From IMG/VR virus record IMGVR_UViG_3300025909_000008, positions 1-57,067 of that record: a stretch of DNA of 57,067 nt; one strand, 5' to 3'. The position numbers and the translations under genes are program-made. This DNA is from a virus. Shown here one piece after another: positions 33,976 through 40,804 of the stretch (positions are counted from its first letter, which is position 1; the number at the start of each line of letters is the position of its first letter). The notes below the pieces were generated by a model. That model had not been told where the DNA came from. It ran no database searches and saw only the letters and a program-made list of their open reading frames with translations.

Positions 33976-34005
33976 TTGACAGGTCGCAGCGAGTCATGCG
34001 ATGAT
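33976..34005 (+). promoter_or_regulatory. Promoter before the VRR-NUC gene
   Basis: TTGACA (33976-33981) with GATGAT (34000-34005) at 18 bases; TAGCTA just beyond is an alternative -10. The leader holds the long hairpin at 34027-34081. A second weaker pair (TTGTCA near 34085 and GATAGG near 34108) might also start transcripts. Confidence 0.55.
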
Positions 34006-34026
34006 AGCTAGGCATCGCTGCGCAGG

Positions 34027-34081
34027 CGCGGCCCTTGCTCGACTTCATACCAACCCCTCGGTCGGTCGGGCAGGGGCCGCG
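34027..34081 (+). promoter_or_regulatory. Leader hairpin with the ribosome-leader box reversed in its loop
   Basis: CGCGGCCCTTGC (34027-34038) pairs with GCAGGGGCCGCG (34070-34081) over 12 positions with one G-T wobble. The loop contains CCCCTCGGTCGG, the reverse complement of the ACCGAGGGG box used as ribosome-binding leader elsewhere. It may attenuate transcription or act in trans on box-bearing mRNAs. Confidence 0.5.
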
Positions 34082-34121
34082 GCCTTGTCAATGCGCCCCT
34101 CGAGCGCGATAGGAGATAGCG

Positions 34122-34472
34122 ATGGCGCAACCAGAGTCAAGACTGAGCAGGCAGATCATGGCCGCCCTTCGTGCTGCCGGGTACTTCTGCTTCAAGGTCC
34201 ACGGAAGCGAACACATGATGAGCGGGCTGCCCGACATCATCGTCTGCGCGGGCGGTGCATTCGTTGGCCTCGAGACCAAGATGCCCGACAAACGCACCAA
34301 CACATCGGCCCGCCAGGAACTCGTCCACACCCAGATCAAGCACGCCGGTGGTGTGGCTGGGGTAGTCTGCTCCGTAGCTGAGGCGCTTGCGGTCGTGCAG
34401 GCAGCGGAAAGGCGAGTGAAACGTCGCCGCGCAGAAGTTCAAACGTCTAACGGCATCGAGGACCAAAACTGA
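34122..34472 (+). CDS. VRR-NUC domain nuclease
   Basis: A 116-residue protein with the VRR-NUC / Holliday-junction-resolvase-like core: FKVHGSEHMMSGLPDIIVCA, GGAFVGLETKMPDKRTN and HAGGVAGVVCSVAEAL. The G-x-PD and E-x-K residues are the PD-(D/E)XK active site. A ribosome-binding site GGAGA precedes ATG 34122. It probably cleaves branched DNA before packaging. Confidence 0.85.
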   Translation: MAQPESRLSRQIMAALRAAGYFCFKVHGSEHMMSGLPDIIVCAGGAFVGLETKMPDKRTNTSARQELVHTQIKHAGGVAGVVCSVAEALAVVQAAERRVKRRRAEVQTSNGIEDQN

Positions 34473-34510
34473 TGTTCGCACCAAAACAGACACAGCGGAG
34501 GTAAACGGCC

Positions 34511-34810
34511 ATGCAGCCATGTCAGGTACACGACGAGCACCGCCCCCATCCCCTACGCACGGTGGAACACCATATCCAGCCCCAGGCGATGGGCGGTCCG
34601 GACACGCTGGAGAACAAGGTCTGGACCTGCGACACTGGTCACTACAACATCCACCGTCTCATGGGACAGATCGAGACGCAAGGGCACATGGCGGGGCACG
34701 AGGGAACCGCCCGCGAGCGGGTACTGGCCCAACAGGGTTATGCCATGTGGGTCGATGCCGGCAAGCCAGGGACGTTCGTGTTTCAGCTGGGGACGATGCC
34801 GAGCGAATGA
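34511..34810 (+). CDS. HNH-type nuclease-like protein
   Basis: A 99-residue protein with VEHHIQPQAMGGPDTLENKV followed by TCDTGHYNIHRLM, the HH...N...H layout of HNH endonucleases, and an extra C near the start (CQVHDEH). GGAGG lies ten bases before the ATG. The gene follows the VRR-NUC gene and precedes an endonuclease VII, so it is part of a nuclease cluster. A homing function is possible, but there is no intron context. Confidence 0.75.
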   Translation: MQPCQVHDEHRPHPLRTVEHHIQPQAMGGPDTLENKVWTCDTGHYNIHRLMGQIETQGHMAGHEGTARERVLAQQGYAMWVDAGKPGTFVFQLGTMPSE

Positions 34811-34830
34811 GTTATTCCCTGCAGTGCAGG

Positions 34831-34865
34831 TATGCCCGCTTGATATGACGCATCGAGCGGGCATA
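34831..34865 (+). terminator. Terminator hairpin after the HNH gene
   Basis: TATGCCCGCTTGAT (34831-34844) pairs with ATCGAGCGGGCATA (34852-34865) over 14 positions with one wobble; the loop is ATGACGC. TCTTCG follows. It lies between the HNH gene and the endonuclease VII gene and probably ends or attenuates the transcript. Confidence 0.7.
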
Positions 34866-34964
34866 TCTTCGTCGATTAGGGTTGATCTGGGACGCCCTCA
34901 CGGCGCATCTCGTCGCGCTCGAGGGGCGCGCATGCGAGGGGCGACACACCAAGAAGGAGAAGGG

Positions 34965-35225
34965 ATGAACACTAAGAAGAGCGAACGCCAGAGCCGGCGG
35001 CGCCATTCAGGATATGTCAAGAAGGAGGCATGCGAAGGATGCGGAGCTGCCGAAAACCTTACCGTAGATCATGACCATCAGTGTTGCCCGCCGACCAAGC
35101 CGGCTACTTCTTGCGGGAAATGCGTGAGGGGTACTCTTTGCCGCGGATGTAACTTGATCCTGGGCTACGCCAAAGACAACCCTACCCTCCTCAGAGCCCT
35201 CGCCGATTACCTCGACAAGGGATGA
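34965..35225 (+). CDS. Recombination endonuclease VII-like protein
   Basis: An 86-residue protein with ACEGCGAAENLTVDHDHQCC and CGKCVRGTLCRGCNLILGYA: the zinc Cys pairs, the DHDH core and the 'CR.CN..LG.a.d' ending of endonuclease VII family resolvases. GGAGAAGGG precedes ATG 34965. It would resolve branched DNA. A second member of the family is encoded at 37037-37396 on the other strand. Confidence 0.88.
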   Translation: MNTKKSERQSRRRHSGYVKKEACEGCGAAENLTVDHDHQCCPPTKPATSCGKCVRGTLCRGCNLILGYAKDNPTLLRALADYLDKG

Positions 35226-35243
35226 GGAGGGCCCTTGGGTTGC

Positions 35244-35408
35244 TCAGTGACCGGGTCCGCAGTACTTGTCAATAGCCCACTGGGTGCCCTGCGATCTCCA
35301 GTAGTTGCACTGGCTGTCTTGACCGCTGTCGAAGGCGAGGAATGCCCCGATGGTCAGGGCGGTGGCGATGATCGCCCACACCAGCGTCGATACGAAGCGT
35401 CGCCGCAT
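35244..35408 (-). CDS. Small membrane-anchored protein
   Basis: A 54-residue protein: basic start MRRRF, one hydrophobic span (STLVWAIIATALTIGAFLAF), then a short outside segment with two Cys (DSQCNYWRSQGTQW, YCGPGH). Start 35408 is set by an ATGA overlap with the upstream gene. The role is unknown; such short early membrane proteins may act in superinfection exclusion. Confidence 0.65.
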   Translation of the reverse strand: MRRRFVSTLVWAIIATALTIGAFLAFDSGQDSQCNYWRSQGTQWAIDKYCGPGH

Positions 35409-35722
35409 CACTCCCCTCCCTCGGCGCCATCGGCGAGCCCGCCGATCTCCTCGTGCCAGTCGCTCCAGTTCGGCTTCTCCAGGCCCAGGACATTCGGGTT
35501 CACCTGGTGGTACCCCTCGCATCCGATGAGGACGTAGCCGTCAGCGTCGAGGACGTGGGGCGCGTCGTCGTTGATGTTGGGGATGCGGCCGCACTCGGCG
35601 CAGGCCACGGACTGCCATGCCCGGTACCTCGTGTCATCGTCAGGGCCCTTGTCCCCGATCGTCTTGGCGAGGTACGCCGCGAGATAAATCGCGTCCTCCT
35701 CGCGCACGGTGAATATCGCCAT
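35408..35722 (-). CDS. Small zinc-ribbon-like early protein
   Basis: A 104-residue protein with a helical N-terminus (FTVREEDAIYLAAYLAKTIG) and CAECGRIPN...GCEGYHQ, a plausible single zinc site. Start 35722 lies behind ACCGAGGGAGG and a promoter with TTGACT and CATAAT. The function is unknown. Confidence 0.68.
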   Translation of the reverse strand: MAIFTVREEDAIYLAAYLAKTIGDKGPDDDTRYRAWQSVACAECGRIPNINDDAPHVLDADGYVLIGCEGYHQVNPNVLGLEKPNWSDWHEEIGGLADGAEGGE

Positions 35723-35762
35723 GTCTTCCTCCCTCGGTCGCGGCGAATTGCCGCATACAGGG

Positions 35763-35791
35763 ATTATGGCATGACCGGCGACAGAAGTCAA
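35763..35791 (-). promoter_or_regulatory. Promoter for the 35722 leftward genes
   Basis: Leftward TTGACT (35791-35786), 17-base spacer, CATAAT (35768-35763). The leader box ACCGAGGGA (35738-35730) lies just before the start at 35722. Confidence 0.7.
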
Positions 35792-35834
35792 GGCGCGGCG
35801 CGCCGAGGGCAACACCGCGCCCGACCCAGCTAGA

Positions 35835-36008
35835 TCAGCTGTTGGACTTCCAGGTCGCGTACTGCCTCTTGAGCTTCCGGACCTGTCGAGAGTCAAACCG
35901 GTACCGCCCTTCGCTGGTGTGGGCGATGCCCGTCTGACGGAGGAAATACCGGAGTCGTTTCGGCTCGACTCCCATCTCCTCGGCGACCTGGCGCGTTGTG
36001 AGCGTCAT
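35835..36008 (-). CDS. 57-residue winged-helix/Xis-like DNA-binding protein
   Basis: A stand-alone copy of the genome's repeated DNA-binding module: TTRQVAEEMGVEPKRLRYFL, RQTGIAHTSEGRYRF, then RQVRKLKRQYATWKS. The first stretch is a helix-turn-helix, and 'GRYRF' is the wing strand. AGGAAAGGGG precedes start 36008. Small proteins of this kind act as excisionases or transcription regulators; which of these applies here is not shown. Confidence 0.75.
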   Translation of the reverse strand: MTLTTRQVAEEMGVEPKRLRYFLRQTGIAHTSEGRYRFDSRQVRKLKRQYATWKSNS

Positions 36009-36062
36009 GGTTGCCCCCTTTCCTGGGCGGCGCATAGGGGAAGGTGCAGCGCCGATATGTAG

Positions 36063-36091
36063 ATCATCGCATAGGGTATGGACTGCGGCAA
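36063..36091 (-). promoter_or_regulatory. Probable promoter for the 36008 gene
   Basis: Leftward TTGCCG (36091-36086) and GATGAT (36068-36063) with a 17-base spacer. The -35 is weaker than at other promoters; the same GATGAT -10 occurs at 42354. Confidence 0.45.
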
Positions 36092-36122
36092 GGAACGTTG
36101 GAGTAAACGACCGGCGCGCCAC

Positions 36123-36151
36123 TTGACAAGAGTGATATGTTCTGATATGAC
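36123..36151 (+). promoter_or_regulatory. Rightward promoter without a downstream gene
   Basis: TTGACA (36123-36128), 17-base spacer, TATGAC (36146-36151). No rightward gene follows; only 20-odd bases on lies the hairpin at 36175-36207. It could make a short RNA of about 50 bases, or be a chance match with the leftward genes controlling this gap. Confidence 0.4.
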
Positions 36152-36174
36152 CCAAATACAACCGTTGGCATACA

Positions 36175-36207
36175 CACCACGAAGCCCGCCGAAGCGGGCC
36201 CGTGGTG
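36175..36207 (-). terminator. Terminator of the 36617 leftward gene
   Basis: CACCACG (36175-36181) pairs with CGTGGTG (36201-36207), and GCCCGC (36184-36189) with GCGGGC (36194-36199) around a CGAA tetraloop. It follows the stop at 36213 directly. It may also end the possible rightward transcript from 36123. Confidence 0.7.
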
Positions 36208-36212
36208 ATGGG

Positions 36213-36617
36213 TTAGGCGAGATCTTCGAGGTCAAGCTCCAGGTCTTCCAGCGCCGCGAGCTCCTCGTCGCTGGGCTCATCCTCGTCGTCCATCGTCGCC
36301 TCGGCCCGGAAGGCTTCGAGCTCTTCCTCGGTGTCATCTTCCACCACCGGCGCGGCGGGCTTCTTGCTGCGCTTGGGCTTGTCCTGAACCTCGACCTCGA
36401 ACTGCTCGGTCTTGGTCGCGCCGTCGCGGGGCTTGCGCCACCCGAGGAACTGCTTCTTCAGGGGCTCGAGGTCCTTCGTGCTGAACTCGTACCGGCCTCC
36501 CTGACCCACCGGCTCGACCGTGCATGCGCTGCTCCGCAAGAACCGGCGGAACGTCTTGGCGTCAGTGCCAAGTTTCGTTGCCACCTGCTTCGCGGAGAGT
36601 GTGGACTGCTCTGCCAT
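36213..36617 (-). CDS. Winged-helix-like protein with long acidic tail
   Basis: A 134-residue protein. Residues 7-60 (SAKQVATKLGTDAKTFRRFL; GQGGRYEFSTKDLEPLKKQF) are the genome's repeated DNA-binding module. Then comes a Lys/Pro linker and a very acidic C-terminus (about 85-134). Start 36617 follows a GAGGGGAG site and an upstream promoter. The same frame is open upstream to 37037, so a longer fused product is possible. An architecture of DNA-binding head plus acidic tail suggests a regulator or DNA organiser. Confidence 0.72.
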   Translation of the reverse strand: MAEQSTLSAKQVATKLGTDAKTFRRFLRSSACTVEPVGQGGRYEFSTKDLEPLKKQFLGWRKPRDGATKTEQFEVEVQDKPKRSKKPAAPVVEDDTEEELEAFRAEATMDDEDEPSDEELAALEDLELDLEDLA

Positions 36618-37037
36618 GTCCCGCTCCCCTCGATCCTCACCGCGCTCCGTGCGCGGTGATAGGTCTATCTTGCCACTCCCGTGAGGCGATGTCAAGGCGG
36701 GCGCGCCGGGGGCGGGTGACACTTTGCTTACCCCTGCGATAGCCTCCAGCGGATTGAGTTTGCCGGGGCCGGTGATGCGCCACCGTCCGCGGTCAACCTC
36801 GTACCGGGCATCCCCTTGGCTCCAGGGCTCTGCATCCTGAGCATTGTCCCAGAGCACCCACACAGTATCTCTCGACTGTCTCATCAGCGTGCCGAGTCGC
36901 ACGCCCCGGCCCCACCTCCCATACTTGTCCAGGCACATCGCTATGCGACTGCCGCGTTGCACTCCGTTGAGTCGGTATGACGACCGCTCGCTCAGCTCGG
37001 CCAGTCGACGACGAGCTCCGGGTCCACCTCGACCCAT
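36618..37037 (-). CDS. Upstream in-frame extension with SH3-like pattern (possible 274-residue fused protein)
   Basis: From ATG 37037, which overlaps the endonuclease VII stop (ATGA), the frame stays open into the winged-helix-like gene at 36617. The stretch IAMCLDKYGRWGRGVRLGTL, then DTVWVLWDNAQDAEPWSQGD looks like an SH3/KOW-type domain that should be a real product. The 45 residues before 36617 look like linker and cover a promoter. Either one 274-residue protein is made, with a shorter form from the internal start, or a stop has been lost. Confidence 0.55.
36667..36695 (-). promoter_or_regulatory. Internal promoter for the 36617 gene
   Basis: Leftward TTGACA (36695-36690), 17-base spacer, CAAGAT (36672-36667). 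A hairpin CCGCGC-ACGGA-GCGCGG lies in the leader before the GAGGGGAG site. It supports separate expression of the 134-residue protein. Confidence 0.6.
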
Positions 37038-37396
37038 CACATCCCCCGCTTCTGGGTGATGTACCGGTACAACCAATACACCCGCTCAGCTCGGTCATTG
37101 AGGTAGCCGAGAGCGCTGTTGCATGGCCCGCACAAGATGCCTCGAACCTTGCCAGTGTCATGGTCGTGGTCGATGTGCAGTCGTTCAGTAGAACCGCAAG
37201 CTTCACACTTCTTCGGGAGCTTCTCCCATTCTTCTTCTGTGAGCTTGTACCGGCGAAGCGTAGCGAGGAAGCGATAGCACACCTTACAGATGTTTTGGTG
37301 GCTACTAGCATCTGAGTCGCCACGAGACTTCTTCATCTCGATAAGTGGTTTTACTTCACCGCATCGGCGACACTGTCTCTGTCGACTTCGATCCAC
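37037..37396 (-). CDS. Recombination endonuclease VII-like protein (second copy)
   Basis: A 119-residue protein. QCRRCGEVKPL with NICKVC gives a first zinc site, KCEACGSTERLHIDHDHDTG the second site and catalytic DHDH, and RGILCGPCNSALGYLND the conserved ending. GTG 37396 is the start that keeps the first Cys pair. It overlaps the upstream gene by 46 bases. It differs clearly from the copy at 34965, which lacks the long N-terminal finger. Confidence 0.85.
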   Translation of the reverse strand: MDRSRQRQCRRCGEVKPLIEMKKSRGDSDASSHQNICKVCYRFLATLRRYKLTEEEWEKLPKKCEACGSTERLHIDHDHDTGKVRGILCGPCNSALGYLNDRAERVYWLYRYITQKRGM

Positions 37397-37713
37397 TTCC
37401 CGTTCACCTGCCTCCCCTTGAGCCGGCCGTCGCGCAGCATGGCGCGGAGGCGCTTGAGATCAACCCCAAGGATTGCGGCAGCGCGATCGGGCGTCATCAT
37501 ATTAGCCGCCTGCGCTTCGTCGATGAGGGTGGCTTTGGGAGGCTCCTTGATGAGCCGAAGTTCGCCCGCTGCATATTCGAGCACTGGGATGACTGTGGGC
37601 TCATCGCGCCCCAGGAACTGAATCTCGAGGGACACGCCCTCGGCGCGCACCACTCGGCCCTGCCGCAGGAACACCCCGGGCAGATGCCACTCGACCCAGT
37701 CGCCCGGGTTCAC
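37351..37713 (-). CDS. SH3-like plus helix-turn-helix protein
   Basis: A 120-residue protein starting in a GTGA overlap at 37713. Residues 1-60 (NPGDWVEWHLPGVFLRQGRV) look like a small beta-barrel. The last 48 (TPDRAAAILGVDLKRLRAML, RDGRLKGRQVNGKWIEVDRD) are an Xis/MerR-like helix-turn-helix with wing, related to the module repeated in this genome. It is probably a DNA-binding regulator. Confidence 0.68.
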   Translation of the reverse strand: MNPGDWVEWHLPGVFLRQGRVVRAEGVSLEIQFLGRDEPTVIPVLEYAAGELRLIKEPPKATLIDEAQAANMMTPDRAAAILGVDLKRLRAMLRDGRLKGRQVNGKWIEVDRDSVADAVK

Positions 37714-37904
37714 TTGAAACACAGCTCGTTGGTGTGGAGGATCTTGTCTGGCGAGGCGGCGCTCTTGCCGCATAACTCGCAGTACCAGACTACCCCTGAC
37801 TCATCCATCCCGCACTGCGGGCAAACGTAGCCCTGGTCGCCATCTTCACTCTCAAACTGCTGCGGTGCCCCGTTGAAGGAGCATTCGTTGCAGTGGATGT
37901 ACAT
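37710..37904 (-). CDS. Small protein with three CxxC zinc knuckles
   Basis: A 64-residue protein with CNEC, CPQC and CELC pairs plus a C-terminal Cys: a double zinc-ribbon. Start 37904 lies behind ACCGAGGGGG and a strong promoter. The function is unknown; it may bind nucleic acid or a host protein. Confidence 0.72.
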   Translation of the reverse strand: MYIHCNECSFNGAPQQFESEDGDQGYVCPQCGMDESGVVWYCELCGKSAASPDKILHTNELCFK

Positions 37905-37933
37905 CCGACCCCCTCGGTCGTGTCGAATATGGG

Positions 37934-37962
37934 ATGCTATCACTCCGCCGTCTCGGCGTCAA
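37934..37962 (-). promoter_or_regulatory. Promoter for the 37904 leftward genes
   Basis: Leftward TTGACG (37962-37957), 17-base spacer, TAGCAT (37939-37934). It lies inside the end of the upstream zinc-finger gene. The leader box ACCGAGGGGG (37918-37909) follows. Confidence 0.78.
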
Positions 37963-38122
37963 GGCGCTTCCGCAGTCGTTCTCTCTTCTTCTCGAGACAC
38001 CATGCGCAGATGAGGACATGGCGGTTGCGCTTCTTCGACCACACCCTGGAGGGCGGGCCCATGTTGCCGCACCGCGGGCAAGTGACGAAGTGTCGGCGGC
38101 GGCCGAGTGCGTCGGTAAACAT
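37940..38122 (-). CDS. Small basic zinc-finger protein
   Basis: A 60-residue protein with CPRCGNMG and CAWCLEKK pairs and a basic helix (KKRERLRKRLDAETAE). Its 3' end overlaps the promoter of the next gene. The function is unknown; charge and finger suggest nucleic acid binding. Confidence 0.7.
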   Translation of the reverse strand: MFTDALGRRRHFVTCPRCGNMGPPSRVWSKKRNRHVLICAWCLEKKRERLRKRLDAETAE

Positions 38123-38292
38123 CAGGCTTCCCCTCGAGCTCTCCGTGAGTCATAGTCCTGGGGCTGCTGCTCACGGATCAGATCCGCTCGAGCGAACATC
38201 CCGTCGATGTAGAGTTCCATCAGGGCGAGGCATCTCACCAGCTCGTTGATCTGCTCCAGCAGCCAGATGGTGCGCAGCAGGGCGAGGATCAT
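38122..38292 (-). CDS. Small hydrophobic-helix protein
   Basis: A 56-residue protein with an amphipathic to hydrophobic first half (ILALLRTIWLLEQINELVRC, LALMELYI) and a charged end. Start 38292 overlaps the upstream stop (ATGA). It might be membrane-associated or a helical dimer. Unknown function. Confidence 0.6.
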   Translation of the reverse strand: MILALLRTIWLLEQINELVRCLALMELYIDGMFARADLIREQQPQDYDSRRARGEA

Positions 38293-38486
38293 CGCATGAC
38301 CTCCACTGCCATGTGTAGCGCGGAGGCGAGTCGCTCGGCTTCCTCGAGCGTCAGCCGCGAGGAGAGGGTGACCGCCCCGACCAGCTCCACCCCCGGCTCC
38401 CCGATCGTTAGCTTGAGTTCCCTCGAGTCGCGGAGCGCGTCGACCCTGACCTCGTGCCCGTCCTGAGTGGCGATGATGAGTGCCAT
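38289..38486 (-). CDS. Small unknown early protein
   Basis: A 65-residue protein (ALIIATQDGHEVRVDALRDS; LTLEEAERLASALHMAVEVM) that looks like strands followed by one helix. The gene lies directly after the DUF2786-like gene and ends in an ATGA overlap. No family is recognised. Confidence 0.65.
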   Translation of the reverse strand: MALIIATQDGHEVRVDALRDSRELKLTIGEPGVELVGAVTLSSRLTLEEAERLASALHMAVEVMR

Positions 38487-38488
38487 GA

Positions 38489-39487
38489 CTAGTTCTCCCC
38501 GATCTCGTTGGCCTTACCACCCAGGTCGACTGACTGGGCAGCGATCCGGCCCCGTTCGGCACCGGCAGCGGAGTGGCGGTATTCGCGGTACTGAATCTTC
38601 CGCGGCTTCATCCAGTTGTGCTCGCGGCAGTACCCTGAGCTCGCCTTCTTGCAGCGTGCGCAGTTGCCTCCTGGGCCGCCCGAGGGGCCGATGGCGGTGG
38701 CTGCCGCGGGGGCGGGGCGCAGATTCGGGTACTTGCCGTAGAATGCCTCCTTGACGGCTTCCTTGCGGCTCGCGAGCTCGATCGCGCCATCACCATGGGA
38801 CTGCCGCATGCGCCGGAGGCGAGATGCAGCCTCGTACTGGAAGGCCTGTTCGTAACTGGCGCGGAAGTCGCTGACCCGGTTGGAGTGACCGAGCAGGGGC
38901 GCGGGGTCCTCACCGATGCTGGTCGCCCACTGGGCGAAGAGCCGGCGCGCCTTGGATCGGTGAGACTTGTCGTTGATGCCCCAGAGAGCCTGCGCGATGC
39001 GGCCCCCTTCCCATCCCGCGGAGCGCATGATGTAGGCGTTCTCCGCGTCGCTCTTGGCGGGATTGACCCTCGGCTCCATCTTCGAGGCGAAGGCCAGCGA
39101 GAAGGCGGTGAACAGCATCTCCGCGTAGCGCAGGTCGCTGTCGTAGCCGCAGGCATCGACGATGTACCAGGGCTCCCCGTCGCGGATCTCGGTGCCCCGC
39201 GTCGTGGTCGCCATCGCGTCGACGTGCTGGAGGCAAGCACCGAGCAGATAGCGGTAAACCTGGTAGTACTGGGTCGAGATCGGCGCGGCGAAGATCGTGC
39301 GCCACTTCGGGACGATGTTCGCCTTCTGCTCCGGCGTGCCCAGCTCGGTGATGCGGTACTCGAACATCAGCGCCTCGGCCTTCGTTCGAGCCAGTTCCGC
39401 TTCAGCCGTCGGCGTCTTCGGGTGGTCGGCGAGTGCGATCAGCGCCTGAACCTTGCGCAGAATCGCGTCGAGCTTGTTGTCGTTCAT
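38489..39487 (-). CDS. DUF2786-like protein with C-terminal zinc motif
   Basis: A 332-residue protein. Residues 5-55 (LDAILRKVQALIALADHPKT, PTAEAELARTKAEALM) match the DUF2786 domain, common in actinophages and actinobacterial plasmids. The middle (YYQVYRYLLGACLQHVDAMA; GYDSDLRYAEMLFTAF) is the usual following domain. Near the end CARCKKASSGYCREH is a likely metal site. Start 39487 follows ACCGAGGGAG. The function is unknown; plasmid and phage maintenance contexts are known for the family. Confidence 0.82.
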   Translation of the reverse strand: MNDNKLDAILRKVQALIALADHPKTPTAEAELARTKAEALMFEYRITELGTPEQKANIVPKWRTIFAAPISTQYYQVYRYLLGACLQHVDAMATTTRGTEIRDGEPWYIVDACGYDSDLRYAEMLFTAFSLAFASKMEPRVNPAKSDAENAYIMRSAGWEGGRIAQALWGINDKSHRSKARRLFAQWATSIGEDPAPLLGHSNRVSDFRASYEQAFQYEAASRLRRMRQSHGDGAIELASRKEAVKEAFYGKYPNLRPAPAAATAIGPSGGPGGNCARCKKASSGYCREHNWMKPRKIQYREYRHSAAGAERGRIAAQSVDLGGKANEIGEN

Positions 39488-39525
39488 TTCCCTCTCCCTC
39501 GGTCGGTGGTGCATCGCATATAAAG

Positions 39526-39554
39526 ATGCTATCGCACTGGTGTGGACCAGTCAA
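39526..39554 (-). promoter_or_regulatory. Promoter for the DUF2786-like gene
   Basis: Leftward TTGACT (39554-39549), 17-base spacer, TAGCAT (39531-39526). It overlaps the end of the upstream gene. The leader box ACCGAGGGA (39503-39495) lies eight bases before the start. Confidence 0.82.
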
Positions 39555-39834
39555 GGCTCCCTGAATATTCGCCCTCCATCTCCTTGACAGCCTCGTCGCT
39601 GGGCGAGTAGTCATCCTGGGTGATGATCCGCTGTTTGGCGCAGTCCGTGCACGTCAGCAGGATGTAGTCGCGGACCGTGACGTCGGAGACTCGGATGGTG
39701 CCGAGCAACTGCTCGATCACCTCCCCCTCGTCACCGCTGCCCTTGTAGCAGTCGTGGATGAAGAAGCTGCCGAAGATACCAACCGAGGGGTCGGGACCCT
39801 CCCAGCTCCACTCGTCGTTGAAGGTGTGGATCAT
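39529..39834 (-). CDS. Small unknown protein
   Basis: A 101-residue acidic protein (WEGPDPSVGIFGSFFIHDCY; TIRVSDVTVRDYILLTCTDC) with a CTDC pair that may bind metal with a further Cys. Start 39834 overlaps the upstream gene (ATGA). No family is recognised. Confidence 0.68.
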   Translation of the reverse strand: MIHTFNDEWSWEGPDPSVGIFGSFFIHDCYKGSGDEGEVIEQLLGTIRVSDVTVRDYILLTCTDCAKQRIITQDDYSPSDEAVKEMEGEYSGSLDWSTPVR

Positions 39835-40130
39835 GGTGTCACCAACTTCGGCTCGGTGCTGACGATCTCCGTGAGCTGCGCACAGAGCTCTGTGTCCTCG
39901 TCGCCGATGCGGTCCTTGATCTCGACCAGCTCCCCCAGGGCGTCGACGATGTCGTCGAGCAACGACCCGCTGATCTCGTACGCGGGCGAGTGGTGGTTGG
40001 TCATGGGGTGAGACTGGGTCTCGGCGTCGTAGCAGGTGTCCTCGCCCCACACCTTGTCGATCCAGAGCTTCTCCTCGTCTCGCCTCTCGGGCTCGGGGAA
40101 GAGCTCGAGCCGGCAGTGGATGCAGATCAT
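39831..40130 (-). CDS. Small zinc-ribbon-like protein
   Basis: A 99-residue protein beginning MICIHCRLELFPEPE with a second site near DTCYDAETQSHPMTNHHS. The 'ICIHC...W.h...C...' pattern is frequent among actinophage hypothetical proteins. The C-terminal half is helical (LLDDIVDALGELVEIKDRIG). It is translationally coupled on both sides. Confidence 0.72.
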   Translation of the reverse strand: MICIHCRLELFPEPERRDEEKLWIDKVWGEDTCYDAETQSHPMTNHHSPAYEISGSLLDDIVDALGELVEIKDRIGDEDTELCAQLTEIVSTEPKLVTP

Positions 40131-40279
40131 CGGATCCCCCTCTGCTTGCGGATGTTGTCGCGCTCGAACTGAGCGACCCGGCGATTGAGCCCCGTCATGA
40201 CCGGGCGGCCGTCGACGAAGACTGCCCAGCTGTAGGCGTCGTCGCCACCGTACTTGCGGATGGTAACTCGAGTGGTCAT
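40127..40279 (-). CDS. 50-residue unknown protein
   Basis: A small basic protein (TTRVTIRKYGGDDAYSWAVF, VDGRPVMTGLNRRVAQFERD) that reads as a beta hairpin plus a helix. Both ends overlap neighbouring genes by four bases. The function is unknown. Confidence 0.65.
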   Translation of the reverse strand: MTTRVTIRKYGGDDAYSWAVFVDGRPVMTGLNRRVAQFERDNIRKQRGIR

Positions 40280-40416
40280 CGCTTGATCCCCCTGATCTTG
40301 TCGCAGCGCGGGCAGTAGTTCCGGAAAGGTCCGCGTCCCGAGTACTGGTAGCGGAAGAAGGAGTGGCATGACCGGCACCAGGCGGTGATCCGGCGCGGCC
40401 CCTTGCGCTGCGTCAC
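40276..40416 (-). CDS. 46-residue zinc-finger protein
   Basis: It starts at GTG 40416 in a GTGA overlap. CRSCHSFFRYQYSGRG and CPRCDKIRG give two CxxC pairs of a zinc ribbon on a basic chain. The function is unknown. Confidence 0.65.
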   Translation of the reverse strand: MTQRKGPRRITAWCRSCHSFFRYQYSGRGPFRNYCPRCDKIRGIKR

Positions 40417-40760
40417 GGGGTCACCTCCACCGTGGCGCGGGGGCCGGCGATGATGTGGACGAGGGAGGGGTCGGTGACGATGCGACCCGAGCGGAACTTC
40501 CCGACCGGCCCGTGGGTCAGCTCGATCGTCACCCGCGTCTGGCGGAACTCGACCACCCGGCCGGTGCTGCCGCGGAGGTAAGTGGGGCGAACGTTGTCGT
40601 TGAAGGCGACCAGCGTACCGGGCTCCAACTTCCCCATCATCTCGGCGCGTGAGCGGGCGCGCAGTACCTTGTAGCGCTTCGACAGCAGCTCGTTGATGTC
40701 CTGCAGATCCTGTGCGGTGGCGTGCTTGGTGATGAACTCCATCACCTCGTCCTTGGTCAT
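40413..40760 (-). CDS. KOW/SH3-like early protein
   Basis: A 115-residue protein. A helical N-terminus (TKDEVMEFITKHATAQDLQD) is followed by a small barrel: LEPGTLVAFNDNVRPTYLRG, STGRVVEFRQTRVTIELTHG and a closing strand. The 'G..V.f......G.Vv.....rV.v.l' rhythm is KOW/SH3-like. Start 40760 follows ACCGAGGGG and a promoter. It could bind RNA or nucleoprotein; the function is unknown. Confidence 0.7.
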   Translation of the reverse strand: MTKDEVMEFITKHATAQDLQDINELLSKRYKVLRARSRAEMMGKLEPGTLVAFNDNVRPTYLRGSTGRVVEFRQTRVTIELTHGPVGKFRSGRIVTDPSLVHIIAGPRATVEVTP

Positions 40761-40804
40761 AGCCGTTCCCCTCGGTCGGCCGCCCCCTTGGCGGCGATAT
40801 AGAG

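Noticed and set aside
35226-35243. Terminator between the converging 35225 and 35244 gene ends
   Set aside because: The 18-base gap has only short GC complementarity and no stable stem.
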